Below, one piece after another: positions 1 through 7,174 of a DNA stretch of 10,420 bases; the stretch's first letter is position 1, and each line of letters opens with the position of its first letter. The stretch is from assembly GCA_016302095.1 (NCBI GenBank), contig JAEDOE010000021.1:1-10420 (forward strand), given 5' to 3'. Both the position numbers and the translations under genes were made by a program. Source of the stretch: Anaerovibrio sp. Lineage in GTDB: Bacteria > Bacillota > Negativicutes > Selenomonadales > Selenomonadaceae. A model generated the notes under the pieces. The model searched no databases, was not told where the DNA came from, and was given only the letters and a program-made list of their open reading frames with translations.

Positions 1-358
1 TGGTGTGACATGGCAAAATCCTGAAACAAAAAGTGAAGTTAAGAATCTTGGATGGGAGCGTACCCAGGGCAAGCTGCAGCTTACCGGCGGCATTACCTAT
101 AAAAAAGATAAGTGGACATCGTCACTTTCCGGCTCATATCTGTGCAGCCGTGTAATGAATCCTTCCACTGCTCCTGCCTATGCTACCAAGCCGTATTTCC
201 TGACTTCCTGGCGTACCAGCTACGCTCCTGACAAGAATACCGAGGTGGCGCTTTCTGTAGATAACATTTTGGATCGCAAGGATAATTTGAGCCATAGCTC
301 GTCCTATTATTATTCTGCGCCGGTGAATTATCTGCTGAGTTTCAGTTACAAGTTCTAA
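1..358 (+). CDS. TonB-dependent outer-membrane receptor, C-terminal end (partial)
   Basis: The reading frame is open from the left edge (first full codon at 2) and ends at TAA 356-358, giving the last 118 residues of a longer protein; the start lies outside the window. The visible part alternates short amphipathic beta-strands with turns rich in Asp, Asn, Lys and Ser. It contains a DNILDRKD segment, typical of the penultimate strands of TonB-dependent receptors, and ends in LSFSYKF, whose terminal Phe fits the C-terminal beta-signal read by the BAM complex. By family knowledge this is a 22-strand barrel that imports siderophores, cobalamin or similar ligands using TonB energy. The ligand cannot be told from this fragment. 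The nearby B12 aptamer makes a BtuB-like role tempting, but that aptamer lies downstream and cannot control this gene in cis. A terminator follows directly, so this gene ends its own transcript. Confidence 0.85.
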   Translation, partial: GVTWQNPETKSEVKNLGWERTQGKLQLTGGITYKKDKWTSSLSGSYLCSRVMNPSTAPAYATKPYFLTSWRTSYAPDKNTEVALSVDNILDRKDNLSHSSSYYYSAPVNYLLSFSYKF

Positions 359-385
359 TATAATTTCTAGATATCTCCTAATTGT

Positions 386-434
386 ATGAGGCACCTGTAT
401 GTCAATGCACTAGTGGCAGCAGGTGCTTTATTTT
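386..434 (+). terminator. Intrinsic terminator after the TonB-dependent receptor
   Basis: The arms 386-397 and 420-431 pair over 12 positions, including G-U pairs, around the core GCACCTG/CAGGTGC. The loop of about 22 nt holds a small CACTAGTG palindrome. The 3' arm runs into TTTATTTT (427-434). It lies 28 nt after the receptor stop codon and separates that gene from the mut leader. Confidence 0.8.
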
Positions 435-581
435 AGCATTATTTATTTATCTTTATTGTTGTGCTTTGATAGATATTGGTAGTATAATATAGGCAGAGGG
501 GGCAGGCAACATTGTCCGGGCAGTTGATTCATAATTCATAGGAAATATAAAAAAATAATATCGTAAGATATATCAAATTAA
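435..581. other. AT-rich intergenic spacer, no gene seen
   Basis: No credible coding frame is present. A possible second promoter reads TTGTGC (459-464), an 18-nt spacer and TATAAT (483-488). Its -10 hexamer is perfect but its -35 is poor. A GC-richer patch at about 491-530 has no structure I recognise. An inverted repeat ATATC-N4-GATAT lies at 558-571, ten bases upstream of the main -35 box. It could be an operator but matches no site I can name. Confidence 0.4.
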
Positions 582-610
582 TTGACAACAATAAAATTTA
601 GCTGTACAAT
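582..610 (+). promoter_or_regulatory. Sigma70-type promoter for the B12 riboswitch and mut operon
   Basis: TTGACA at 582-587 is a perfect -35 box. A 17-nt spacer follows, then TACAAT at 605-610 with one mismatch to the -10 consensus. Transcription would start near 617, about 15 nt before the first pairing strand of the cobalamin aptamer, the expected arrangement. An overlapping perfect TATAAT at 610-615 has a 22-nt spacer to the same -35, so it is the less likely -10. Confidence 0.75.
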
Positions 611-631
611 ATAATTAATTTAATAGAGTAA

Positions 632-811
632 GGACAGGTGTCTGTATATCAGACTTAATAGAGAATCCGGTATAAGCCGGAACGGTCCCGCCACTGTAAG
701 GCAGAGGGCGGCACATTTATGTCACTGGGGCAGCACATCGCGGCGTAAAGGCGTGATGGCTCTGGGAAGGCGTGCCAACCGATGAAGCCGAGTCAGGAGA
801 ACTGCCTGTTC
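632..811 (+). ncRNA. Cobalamin (adenosylcobalamin-type) riboswitch aptamer
   Basis: Two conserved blocks of the cobalamin riboswitch are present in order. The first, 664-696, contains the AATCCGG element followed by ACGGTCCCGCCACTGTA. The second, 786-807, is the B12 box GCCGAGTCAGGAGAACTGCC. The closing P1 helix is visible as 632-638 (GGACAGG) paired with 805-811 (CCTGTTC). A CCGG-N6-CCGG hairpin lies at 667-680. Together these make the identification firm. The boundaries are set by P1; the L5-L13 kissing loop was not resolved by eye. In known cases cobalamin binding lowers expression of uptake, synthesis or B12-independent isozyme genes. Here the next gene encodes part of a B12-dependent enzyme, so the direction of control is an open question. 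Confidence 0.93.
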
Positions 812-942
812 AATCGTCACCGTTAGCGGCTGCATCCACAGCAGGGGAGTTTTGGATGCATCTGCTTGTACCTGCGAGCGATGGGTAGGGGATGGAGCTA
901 TGAAACGACAGCTTTTGCTTTGGGCGTGAAATCGGTCTTCTA
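812..942 (+). other. Untranslated leader between B12 aptamer and first terminator
   Basis: This stretch has no convincing gene. It contains a hairpin with perfect 8-bp arms TGCATCCA (831-838) and TGGATGCA (853-860) and a 14-nt loop, not followed by a T tract, so it is not a terminator. It may be part of the riboswitch expression platform. Bases 859-866 could alternatively pair with 1136-1143, the 3' arm of the second terminator. A near-repeat of GCTTTGGG occurs at 917-924 and inside the first terminator. Confidence 0.5.
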
Positions 943-1001
943 CCAGCTTTGGGGTTGCTGCGGCTTTGCCGCGGCGTCCCCGGGGCTGGTTTTGTTTTTT
1001 T
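943..1001 (+). terminator. First leader terminator: very long intrinsic hairpin
   Basis: The arms 943-964 and 968-989 pair across 22 positions with a single mismatch (955/977) and a few G-U pairs. The loop is only TTT (965-967). The 3' arm is followed by TTTTG and seven T residues (990-1001). It lies between the B12 aptamer and mutA, so it is the obvious candidate for riboswitch-controlled attenuation. I could not find an upstream segment that would clearly form a competing antiterminator. The best partial match is aptamer bases 730-735 with 956-961, only 6 bp. Confidence 0.85.
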
Positions 1002-1116
1002 AGGCAGCCGGTTTCCGTTGCCTTTCTGGCGTTGGCTATAGAACAGGCATTGAGTGCCGCTATAGCCTTTGTCATGGCATATGAGCCTGTGGCAGGTTGC
1101 CGCATGCTATCGTAGC

Positions 1117-1151
1117 AAGTCCATCTGCATGCTCTGGCAGATGGATTTTTT
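1117..1151 (+). terminator. Second leader terminator, abutting the mutA ribosome-binding site
   Basis: The arms 1117-1128 and 1137-1148 pair over 12 positions around TCCATCTGC/GCAGATGGA, with an 8-nt loop. A run of T at 1146-1151 follows. The mutA Shine-Dalgarno sequence AAGGAGG begins at 1157, five bases after the T run. The hairpin could therefore stop transcription just before mutA, or influence ribosome access if transcribed. Just upstream, 1034-1067 forms another imperfect hairpin with GGCTATAG/CTATAGCC arms, and 1105-1117 a short TGCTA/TAGCA hairpin. Confidence 0.75.
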
Positions 1152-1170
1152 AGTTGAAGGAGGTTGTTGT

Positions 1171-3372
1171 ATGAGTGAGGAGAAGGACCTGGACCTTCAG
1201 GCGATTTTGAAAAGGGCGGAGCAGGAAAGCGTTTTTCCTGATGTGCCTTTGGATGAATTTGCCCCGCCCGGCTATGATGAATGGAAGGAAGCCTGTATAG
1301 CTCTTTTGAAGGGTGCGCCCTTTGAAAAGAAGATGTATACGGACACCTACGAGGGGATTACCTTTTCGCCTATGTATTTCCGCAGGGATACGGAGGAAAT
1401 ACTGCCGAAAAATTCCTTCCCCGGCATGGATGATTTTTTGCGTGGTGCTACGCCAAACGGCTATATCAAGGCGCCTTGGGGGATTGCCCAGGCATGTGAC
1501 CTGACCATGCCCCAGGAGAATAACCAGTTGCTCCGCCACGAGCAGGACAAGGGCTCTACTATCTACAATGTGCGCCTGGATGCTGCCACCCTTGACTGCC
1601 GGAGCAGTGACAAGGTAGAAAGGCCCGGTGACGGAGGCTGCAGCATCAGCACATTGGATGACATGAGCACTTTGCTTTCGGATTTGAAGCTCGACAAGTA
1701 CCCCCTGTACATCTACGCAGGTGCTTCTGCCGTGCCTGTGCTGGCACTGACGGCAGCGGCTGTGCGGTCAGGGGGCGGCAGCCTGGGGAATTTAAAGGGC
1801 ATTGTGGGCGCCAATCCTGTCGGTGAGCTGGCTGCCAGGGGCAGGAACAGCCAGTCCCTGGCCAAGCTGTACGATGAGGCCTATCTGGCGGCAAAGTGGG
1901 CGATTAAAAATGCGCCAGGCCTGAAGACCTTTATGGCTGGCAGCGATGTGTTCAGCCGGGGCGGCGCCAACGATGTGCAGGAAATCGCCTATACCCTGTC
2001 CATAGCGGCGGACTATATGCGTGCCATGCTGGAGAGGGGACTGACGGCGGACGAGGCTGCCGGGCAGATAATGTTCGGCTTCTCTATGGGCGCCAATTTC
2101 TTTATGCAGATTGCCAAGCTGAGGGCGGTGCGGCCTGTCTGGGCGCAGATTGCCGAGGCCTTTGGCTGCAGCAGCGAGGCCCAGCGGATACATATCCACG
2201 GCAAGCCGGCGCTGTTTTTCAAGACTAAGTATGACCCTTATGTGAATATGCTCCGCAATACCTCGGAGATGTTCTCCGGGGTGGTGGGAGGTATTGAGTC
2301 CTTCGAGAACGGCACCTTTGATGAGGCGGTGCGGAAGGGGGATGAATTTTCACGCCGTATTGCCAGGAACGTGCAGGTTATGCTGCAGGAGGAGTTCGGG
2401 CTGCTGCAGCCTATTGACCCGGCAGGTGGCTCCTGGGCGGTGGAAAGCCTGACCAAAGAGATTAAGGAAAAAATCTGGGCGGAGTTTCAGACTGTGGAAG
2501 GCATGGGCGGCATAGCAGCAGCCCTGCTGGAGGGATATCCTCAGGCGCAGGTGGGGGCAGTGCTTGCCAGCCGCTTCAAGAAGCTGGAATTCAGGCGTGA
2601 CCGCATCGTAGGCAGCAACATGTACCCGAATATGACGGAAAAGCTGCTGGATGAGAGGCCGGAGGATTTTGAGGCTAACCGCAGGGCACGGAGCGAGGCC
2701 ATCGCAGCCTACCAGTCAGATATGGACGAGGTGTTCAAGGCGGAAAAGCTGGCGGAGCTGGGCAAAATCAGCCAGGAAGGCGGCGATATTGTGCAGGCTG
2801 CCATTGAGGCTGCCAGGGCAGGTGCCGATATCGGCGAACTGAGGGCGGCCATTGATTGCAGCCGGTCTGCTGAGGCCGCGGCAAAGGAAGCGGTACAGGC
2901 GATTTTGCCCCACCGCTGGAGCGAGCGGTATGAGGAGCTGCGCATGACTACGGAGAAGTATCAGGCAGAGCATGATGACAACGTAAAGATTTTCCTGGCC
3001 AACATGGGGCCGATACCGCAGCACAAGGCAAGGGCGGACTTCACCACGGGCTTTTTGCAGGTGGGAGCCTTCCAGGTGCTGGGCAACAACGGCTTCCAGA
3101 CTGTGGAGGAAGCTGCGGAGGCGGCAGGCAGGTCCGGGGCGGATGCGGTGGTTATCTGCTCTACGGATGCCACTTACCCGGAGATTGTGCCGGCGCTTGC
3201 GCCGAAGCTTCATGAGGCACTGCCGGAGGCAATGGTATTCCTGGCAGGTGCCGCGCCGAAGGAGCTGGCAGATACCTACAGGGAGGCAGGGATTGACGAG
3301 TATATCAATGTCCGTGCCAACTGCTACGCTATCCTGCAGCTTTTGCAAAAGAGGAAGGGGATGATTGAGTAA
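1171..3372 (+). CDS. mutA: Methylmalonyl-CoA mutase small (non-catalytic) subunit
   Basis: This 733-residue protein is the MutA-type partner of the heterodimeric mutase that interconverts succinyl-CoA and (R)-methylmalonyl-CoA. Residues from about 30 to 560 form the mutase TIM-barrel domain, with the family segments [26 protein letters not shown] (split here over residues 301-326) and PIDPAGGSW (414-422). Residues from about 603 to 730 form a B12-binding-like domain in which the cobalamin motif DxHxxG is replaced by GPIPQHKAR near 613-621. MutA-type subunits characteristically lack the functional motif and support MutB structurally. The frame is open upstream to 1069, but ATG 1171 is chosen because AAGGAGG lies at 1157-1163 with 7-nt spacing and an upstream start would put coding sequence through a terminator hairpin. 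The stop overlaps the mutB start by one base (TAATG), which suggests translational coupling. Confidence 0.95.
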   Translation: MSEEKDLDLQAILKRAEQESVFPDVPLDEFAPPGYDEWKEACIALLKGAPFEKKMYTDTYEGITFSPMYFRRDTEEILPKNSFPGMDDFLRGATPNGYIKAPWGIAQACDLTMPQENNQLLRHEQDKGSTIYNVRLDAATLDCRSSDKVERPGDGGCSISTLDDMSTLLSDLKLDKYPLYIYAGASAVPVLALTAAAVRSGGGSLGNLKGIVGANPVGELAARGRNSQSLAKLYDEAYLAAKWAIKNAPGLKTFMAGSDVFSRGGANDVQEIAYTLSIAADYMRAMLERGLTADEAAGQIMFGFSMGANFFMQIAKLRAVRPVWAQIAEAFGCSSEAQRIHIHGKPALFFKTKYDPYVNMLRNTSEMFSGVVGGIESFENGTFDEAVRKGDEFSRRIARNVQVMLQEEFGLLQPIDPAGGSWAVESLTKEIKEKIWAEFQTVEGMGGIAAALLEGYPQAQVGAVLASRFKKLEFRRDRIVGSNMYPNMTEKLLDERPEDFEANRRARSEAIAAYQSDMDEVFKAEKLAELGKISQEGGDIVQAAIEAARAGADIGELRAAIDCSRSAEAAAKEAVQAILPHRWSERYEELRMTTEKYQAEHDDNVKIFLANMGPIPQHKARADFTTGFLQVGAFQVLGNNGFQTVEEAAEAAGRSGADAVVICSTDATYPEIVPALAPKLHEALPEAMVFLAGAAPKELADTYREAGIDEYINVRANCYAILQLLQKRKGMIE

Positions 3373-5564
3373 TGGCTGCTTTTCCTGATTTTACCAATAT
3401 GAAGTTGAAGGAAGCTCCGGCAGGCAGCGGGGCGGAGTGGCAGAGGCTGTTTGAGTCGGCTGCCGGTGCTGATTTTGCCGCCCTGACCGGCAAGACCATG
3501 GAGCATATTCCTATCAAGCCTATATATAACCACGATGAATACGATCACATGAACCATCTGGATTTTGCCAGCGGCATACCGCCCTGCCTGAGAGGTCCGT
3601 ACTCCACCATGTATGTGTTCCGTCCCTGGACAGTAAGGCAGTATGCAGGCTTTTCCACGGCGGAGGAATCCAATGCCTTTTACCGCCGCAACCTGGCTGC
3701 CGGTCAGAAGGGCTTGTCCATCGCCTTTGACCTGCCTACCCACAGGGGCTATGACTCGGATAATCCCCGGGTGCTGGGCGATGTAGGCAAGGCAGGGGTT
3801 GCTATTGACTCCATCCTGGACATGCGCATCCTGTTCAGCGGCATACCTCTTGACCAGATGTCCGTATCCATGACCATGAACGGTGCGGTGCTGCCGATTC
3901 TGGCCTTTTACATCCTGTCCGGCGAGGAGCAGGGCGTGGATAAGAAGGTCATGGCAGGCACCATCCAGAACGATATCCTGAAGGAATTTATGGTGCGCAA
4001 TACCTACATCTATCCGCCGGAAATGTCCATGCGCATCATCGGCGATATTTTCGAGTATACCACCAAGTACATGCCTAAGTTCAACAGCATTTCCATCTCC
4101 GGCTACCACATGCAGGAGGCCGGGGCTACGGCTGATATTGAGCTGGGCTACACCCTGGCCGACGGCTTGGAATACATCCGCACAGGTATCAAAGCGGGAT
4201 TGCCTGTGGATGCTTTTGCCAAGCGATTGTCCTTCTTCTGGGCTATTGGCAAGAATTATTTTATGGAGGTGGCAAAGATGCGTGCCGCCCGGGTGCTGTG
4301 GGCGAAGATTGTCAAGTCCTTCGGTGCAAAGGACAGCAAGTCCATGGCACTGAGAACCCACTGCCAGACCTCCGGCTGGTCCCTGACGGCACAGGACCCT
4401 TTCAACAACGTATCAAGGACGCTGATGGAGGCAATGGGGGCAGCCTTGGGGCATACCCAGTCGCTGCATACCAATGCGCTGGATGAGGCCATTGCCCTGC
4501 CGACTGATTTCTCGGCACGGATTGCCAGAAATACCCAGCTGTACATTCAGGACGAGACCAGTGTCTGCAAGATTATTGACCCGTGGGGCGGCTCCTACTA
4601 TGTGGAGGCTCTTACCAACGAGATTATCCGCCGTGCCTGGGCGCATATTCAGGAGGTGGAGGCCCTGGGCGGCATGGCAAAGGCCATTTCCAGCGGCCTG
4701 CCAAAGATGCGCATCGAGGAAGCGGCGGCACGACGCCAGGCGCAGATTGACTCCTGCAATGAGTCCATCATCGGCCTGAACAAGTATCGGCTGGAAAAGG
4801 AGGACCCATTGGAAATCCTTGCCATCGATAACACCGCTGTGCGGCAGGCGCAGATTGAGCGCCTGGAGAAGCTGCGCCGGGAGCGTAATGCTGATGATGT
4901 GCGCCGCTGCCTGGAGGGTGTTACCAAGGCGGCAGAGAGCCGTGAGAACGGCAACCTGCTGGAGGCTGCGGTGGATGCAGCTCGTGCCCATGCTTCCCTG
5001 GGGGAGATTTCTGATGCTGTTGAAAAGGTATCAGGCAGGTTCCAGGCGGTTATTCATACCATTTCCGGCGTGTACTCCTCGGAGTTTACTGACAAGACGG
5101 AGCTGGACAGAGCCCGTGAGATGGCTGATGAGTTTGAGGAGCTGACAGGCCGCCGTCCGCGTATTTTCGTGGCAAAGATGGGGCAGGACGGACACGACCG
5201 GGGACAGAAGGTTATCGCTTCATCCTTTGCGGATATGGGCTGGGATGTGGATGTAGGGCCTCTGTTCCAGACACCGGAGGAAACTGCTCAGGATGCGGTG
5301 GATAACGATGTTCACATGGTAGGCTTCAGCTCCCTGGCAGCCGGGCACAACACGCTCCTGCCGCAGCTGGTACAGGAGCTTGCCAAGCTGGGACGGGAGG
5401 ACATTATGGTGTGCATAGGGGGAGTAATACCTGTGCAGGATTACGATTTCCTCTATGAGAGCGGTGCTGTGGCAATTTTTGCTCCGGGCACGAACATTCC
5501 GGAGGCAGGCATCAAGCTGCTCACTTTGCTGATTGAAAGGGCGAAGGAGGAGCTGGCAGAATAA
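3372..5564 (+). CDS. mutB: Methylmalonyl-CoA mutase large (catalytic) subunit
   Basis: This 730-residue protein is the adenosylcobalamin-binding catalytic subunit. The substrate-binding barrel occupies about 40-560. It contains [16 protein letters not shown] at 79-94, where Tyr81 matches the catalytic-site tyrosine of the Propionibacterium enzyme, and [19 protein letters not shown] at 114-132. [10 protein letters not shown] at 243-252 carries the active-site histidine (His246). The C-terminal B12 domain (about 594-725) has an intact DGHDRG at 606-611, whose His608 is the expected lower axial cobalt ligand. It also has [10 protein letters not shown] (653-662) and the glycine pair in CIGGV (681-685). 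Length is normal for the family. Translation starts inside the mutA stop (TAATG), with a purine-rich GAGGAAGGGG upstream as ribosome-binding site. In fermenting Negativicutes the enzyme works from succinyl-CoA toward propionate; epimerase and decarboxylase genes are not in this window. Confidence 0.97.
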   Translation: MAAFPDFTNMKLKEAPAGSGAEWQRLFESAAGADFAALTGKTMEHIPIKPIYNHDEYDHMNHLDFASGIPPCLRGPYSTMYVFRPWTVRQYAGFSTAEESNAFYRRNLAAGQKGLSIAFDLPTHRGYDSDNPRVLGDVGKAGVAIDSILDMRILFSGIPLDQMSVSMTMNGAVLPILAFYILSGEEQGVDKKVMAGTIQNDILKEFMVRNTYIYPPEMSMRIIGDIFEYTTKYMPKFNSISISGYHMQEAGATADIELGYTLADGLEYIRTGIKAGLPVDAFAKRLSFFWAIGKNYFMEVAKMRAARVLWAKIVKSFGAKDSKSMALRTHCQTSGWSLTAQDPFNNVSRTLMEAMGAALGHTQSLHTNALDEAIALPTDFSARIARNTQLYIQDETSVCKIIDPWGGSYYVEALTNEIIRRAWAHIQEVEALGGMAKAISSGLPKMRIEEAAARRQAQIDSCNESIIGLNKYRLEKEDPLEILAIDNTAVRQAQIERLEKLRRERNADDVRRCLEGVTKAAESRENGNLLEAAVDAARAHASLGEISDAVEKVSGRFQAVIHTISGVYSSEFTDKTELDRAREMADEFEELTGRRPRIFVAKMGQDGHDRGQKVIASSFADMGWDVDVGPLFQTPEETAQDAVDNDVHMVGFSSLAAGHNTLLPQLVQELAKLGREDIMVCIGGVIPVQDYDFLYESGAVAIFAPGTNIPEAGIKLLTLLIERAKEELAE

Positions 5565-5567
5565 GCT

Positions 5568-5597
5568 TTAGAAGGGATTAGAAGGAGCTAGAAGGAA
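5568..5597 (+). repeat. Three 10-bp tandem repeats carrying the meaB ribosome-binding site
   Basis: TTAGAAGGGA (5568-5577), TTAGAAGGAG (5578-5587) and CTAGAAGGAA (5588-5597) are direct repeats with period 10 filling most of the mutB-meaB gap. Each contains an AGAAGGA-like Shine-Dalgarno core. The last core (5591-5596) sits 10 nt before the meaB ATG, so it is the likely ribosome-binding site. The two upstream copies could be spare binding sites or remnants of slippage. Confidence 0.7.
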
Positions 5598-5606
5598 GTG
5601 TGAGTT

Positions 5607-6800
5607 ATGGCAAAATATACCACATCAAAACCCAGCTGGGTTCCGGAGGAAAAGGATGAGAAGTTTGCCTGTAGTGTCATGAGCGGTATAGAGGGAGTTA
5701 AGGATACAACTACGGGCAATATTAATCCTATGCTGGCCAGCGGCAAAATGAAACCGAAGCGGCGGCTTATCATGAGCGAGGATGAATATGTCGATGGTGT
5801 TCTGAAAGGCGACCGCATGGTATTATCAAGGGCTATAACTCTCATTGAAAGCAATAGCTCCAAGCATTTTGTCAAGGCACAGCGGGTATTGCAGCGGCTG
5901 CTGCCCCACACGGGGAAAGCCCTGCGTATAGGGATTACAGGTGTGCCGGGAGCTGGCAAGAGTACGATAATTGAGGCTTTTGGCAATATGCTGTGCGACA
6001 GGGGGCACAGGGTGGCGGTGCTGTCGGTAGACCCGACAAGCTCTGTCACCAGGGGCTCCATCCTGGGGGATAAAACCAGGATGGGAACCCTGTCAAGGCG
6101 GCAGGAAGCGTACATCAGGCCCTCACCTGCCGGGGGAACCCTGGGGGGTGTGGCGCGCAAGAGCCGTGAAACTATGCTCATGTGCGAGGCGGCAGGCTAC
6201 GATGTGATTTTGATTGAAACTGTGGGCGTAGGCCAGTCGGAGACTACAGTGCGTTCTATGGTGGACTTTTTTATGCTAGTGGTGCTGACAGGGGCCGGTG
6301 ATGATTTGCAGGGCATCAAGAAGGGGATTATGGAGCTGGCAGACGCCATCGTCATCAACAAGGCAGATGGGGACAATCTGCTGAAGGCCAAGGTGGCAAG
6401 GGGGGAATATGAGCGGATGATAGAATATATTCGCCCGGCTACCGAGGGCTGGCAGACTCATGCCTATACCTGCTCTGCCTATACCAAGGATGGTATTCCT
6501 GAGCTGTGGGAAGTGATCAGGGCGTTCAGGAATATGACGGAAAACAGCGGTGTTTTCCAGAAGCGGCGCAAGAAGCAGCTTTTGGAGTGGATGCACAGCA
6601 TGATAGATGAACATTTGCATAGTTTGTTTTTTGAGGATCCGGTGATTACCGGCAGGATGCCGGAGGTGAGGGAAGCCGTGTTGCAGGGCGTGATTTCCCC
6701 TACCCAGGCAGTGAAGGAGCTGGTCAACATGTTTGATGTGGACAGGGCTGCCAGGCGGCAGGTGGATTTGTTTCACCCGGAAAGCGAAACAAGAACTTGA
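5607..6800 (+). CDS. meaB: MeaB/ArgK-family GTPase, mutase chaperone
   Basis: This 397-residue protein is a G3E-type P-loop GTPase. By family knowledge it couples GTP hydrolysis to adenosylcobalamin delivery and protects methylmalonyl-CoA mutase from inactivation. Visible motifs are the Walker A GVPGAGKST (112-120), VDPTSSVTRGSILGDKTRM (141-159) with the metal and switch residues, ETVGVGQSE (204-212), and the guanine-specificity NKAD (251-254) with a TCSA segment at 288-291. The tail from about 300 matches the dimerisation arm. The family core begins near residue 57 (SEDEYVDGVLKGDR), so this protein has about 55 extra N-terminal residues compared with the roughly 330-residue bacterial homologues. 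ATG 5607 is kept because the repeat-borne AGAAGGA lies 10 nt upstream and internal ATGs (for example 5772) lack a ribosome-binding site. Its position 42 nt after mutB supports the mutase role. No terminator follows it. Confidence 0.95.
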   Translation: MAKYTTSKPSWVPEEKDEKFACSVMSGIEGVKDTTTGNINPMLASGKMKPKRRLIMSEDEYVDGVLKGDRMVLSRAITLIESNSSKHFVKAQRVLQRLLPHTGKALRIGITGVPGAGKSTIIEAFGNMLCDRGHRVAVLSVDPTSSVTRGSILGDKTRMGTLSRRQEAYIRPSPAGGTLGGVARKSRETMLMCEAAGYDVILIETVGVGQSETTVRSMVDFFMLVVLTGAGDDLQGIKKGIMELADAIVINKADGDNLLKAKVARGEYERMIEYIRPATEGWQTHAYTCSAYTKDGIPELWEVIRAFRNMTENSGVFQKRRKKQLLEWMHSMIDEHLHSLFFEDPVITGRMPEVREAVLQGVISPTQAVKELVNMFDVDRAARRQVDLFHPESETRT

Positions 6801-6835
6801 AACTACATCCCGGCATAGTATTTTGGGAAAATGTG

Positions 6836-6864
6836 TTGCATATAATATAAATTTATGCTAAAAT
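6836..6864 (+). promoter_or_regulatory. Extended -10 promoter of the riboflavin operon
   Basis: TTGCAT (6836-6841), a 17-nt spacer and TAAAAT (6859-6864) form a good sigma70-type promoter. TGC directly before the -10 makes it an extended -10 element. The start would fall near 6871, about 16 nt before the first strand of the FMN aptamer. The surrounding AT-rich stretch also contains TATAAT at 6841-6846, which has no properly spaced -35. Confidence 0.7.
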
Positions 6865-6886
6865 AATACACAGAAATACAGAGACA

Positions 6887-7040
6887 GTCTTTGGGGCAGG
6901 GTGTGATTCCCTACCGGCGGTATAGCCCGCGAGCCTGAGGCAGTGAATGGGGCGGCAGCTTCGGTTGCCGTGCATGAGCTGGGGAGGGCAGGATTCGGTG
7001 AGATTCCGGAGCCGACAGTATAGTCTGGATGAGAAAAGAC
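6887..7040 (+). ncRNA. FMN riboswitch (RFN element) aptamer
   Basis: The conserved RFN blocks are all present in order: GGGGCAGGGTGTGATTCCC from 6893, CTACCGGCGG (6911-6920), AGCCCGCGAGCC (6923-6934), GATTCGGTGAGATTCCGGAG (6992-7011), GCCGACAGT (7011-7019) and AGTCTGGATGAGA (7022-7034). P1 is visible as GTCTTT (6887-6892) with AAAGAC (7035-7040). The variable stem is a 7-bp hairpin at 6953-6970 capped by a TTCG tetraloop. FMN binding is known to promote termination in such leaders, which fits the terminator downstream and the rib genes beyond. Confidence 0.97.
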
Positions 7041-7070
7041 GTGTTGTGTGCATCTTTTTGTGTGTTTACG

Positions 7071-7107
7071 ATGGCTGTTGAGGATTTTTCTTCGGCAGCC
7101 ATTTTTT
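7071..7107 (+). terminator. FMN-controlled attenuator terminator before ribD
   Basis: The arms 7071-7084 and 7089-7102 pair over 14 positions (core ATGGCTG/CAGCCAT, some G-U pairs) around a TTTT loop. T residues at 7102-7107 follow. The 5' arm bases 7074-7080 can instead pair with 7013-7019 (CGACAGT), part of the conserved 3' aptamer core, giving a 7-bp antiterminator. FMN binding would occupy that aptamer segment and free the terminator. The pairing is seen in the sequence; the switching is inferred. Confidence 0.88.
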
Positions 7108-7174
7108 GCGTTTTTAGAGGACTTCACTCTGTACTTCAAATATTTTGTATCAGACAAAAATCAGAGGTGATAGG

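Noticed and set aside
881..1003. A 40-residue open frame from ATG 881 running through the first leader terminator
   Set aside because: There is no ribosome-binding site, its second half is the terminator hairpin and T tract read as protein, and it has no recognisable features. An even shorter frame at ATG 900 (9 codons) is likewise unsupported.
722..1105. 127-residue frame on the - strand over the B12 riboswitch leader
   Set aside because: It overlaps the conserved aptamer and a terminator, the composition looks random, and no homology is recognisable.
1002..1116. A separate mutA promoter after the first terminator
   Set aside because: TATAGA (1037-1042) and TATAGC (1061-1066) lack a -35 box at 16-18 nt, and other hexamers match poorly.
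1069..1170. Upstream extension of mutA from TTG 1069
   Set aside because: It would translate through the 1117-1151 terminator and the mutA Shine-Dalgarno sequence. The family N terminus fits ATG 1171.
1171..3372. Loss of the DxHxxG motif in MutA as evidence of a broken gene
   Set aside because: MutA-type subunits of heterodimeric mutases characteristically lack functional cobalamin ligation. The frame is intact and full length.
3324..4361. 345-residue frame on the - strand over mutA/mutB
   Set aside because: It is opposite a strongly conserved mutB coding sequence, has no ribosome-binding site and no domain I recognise.
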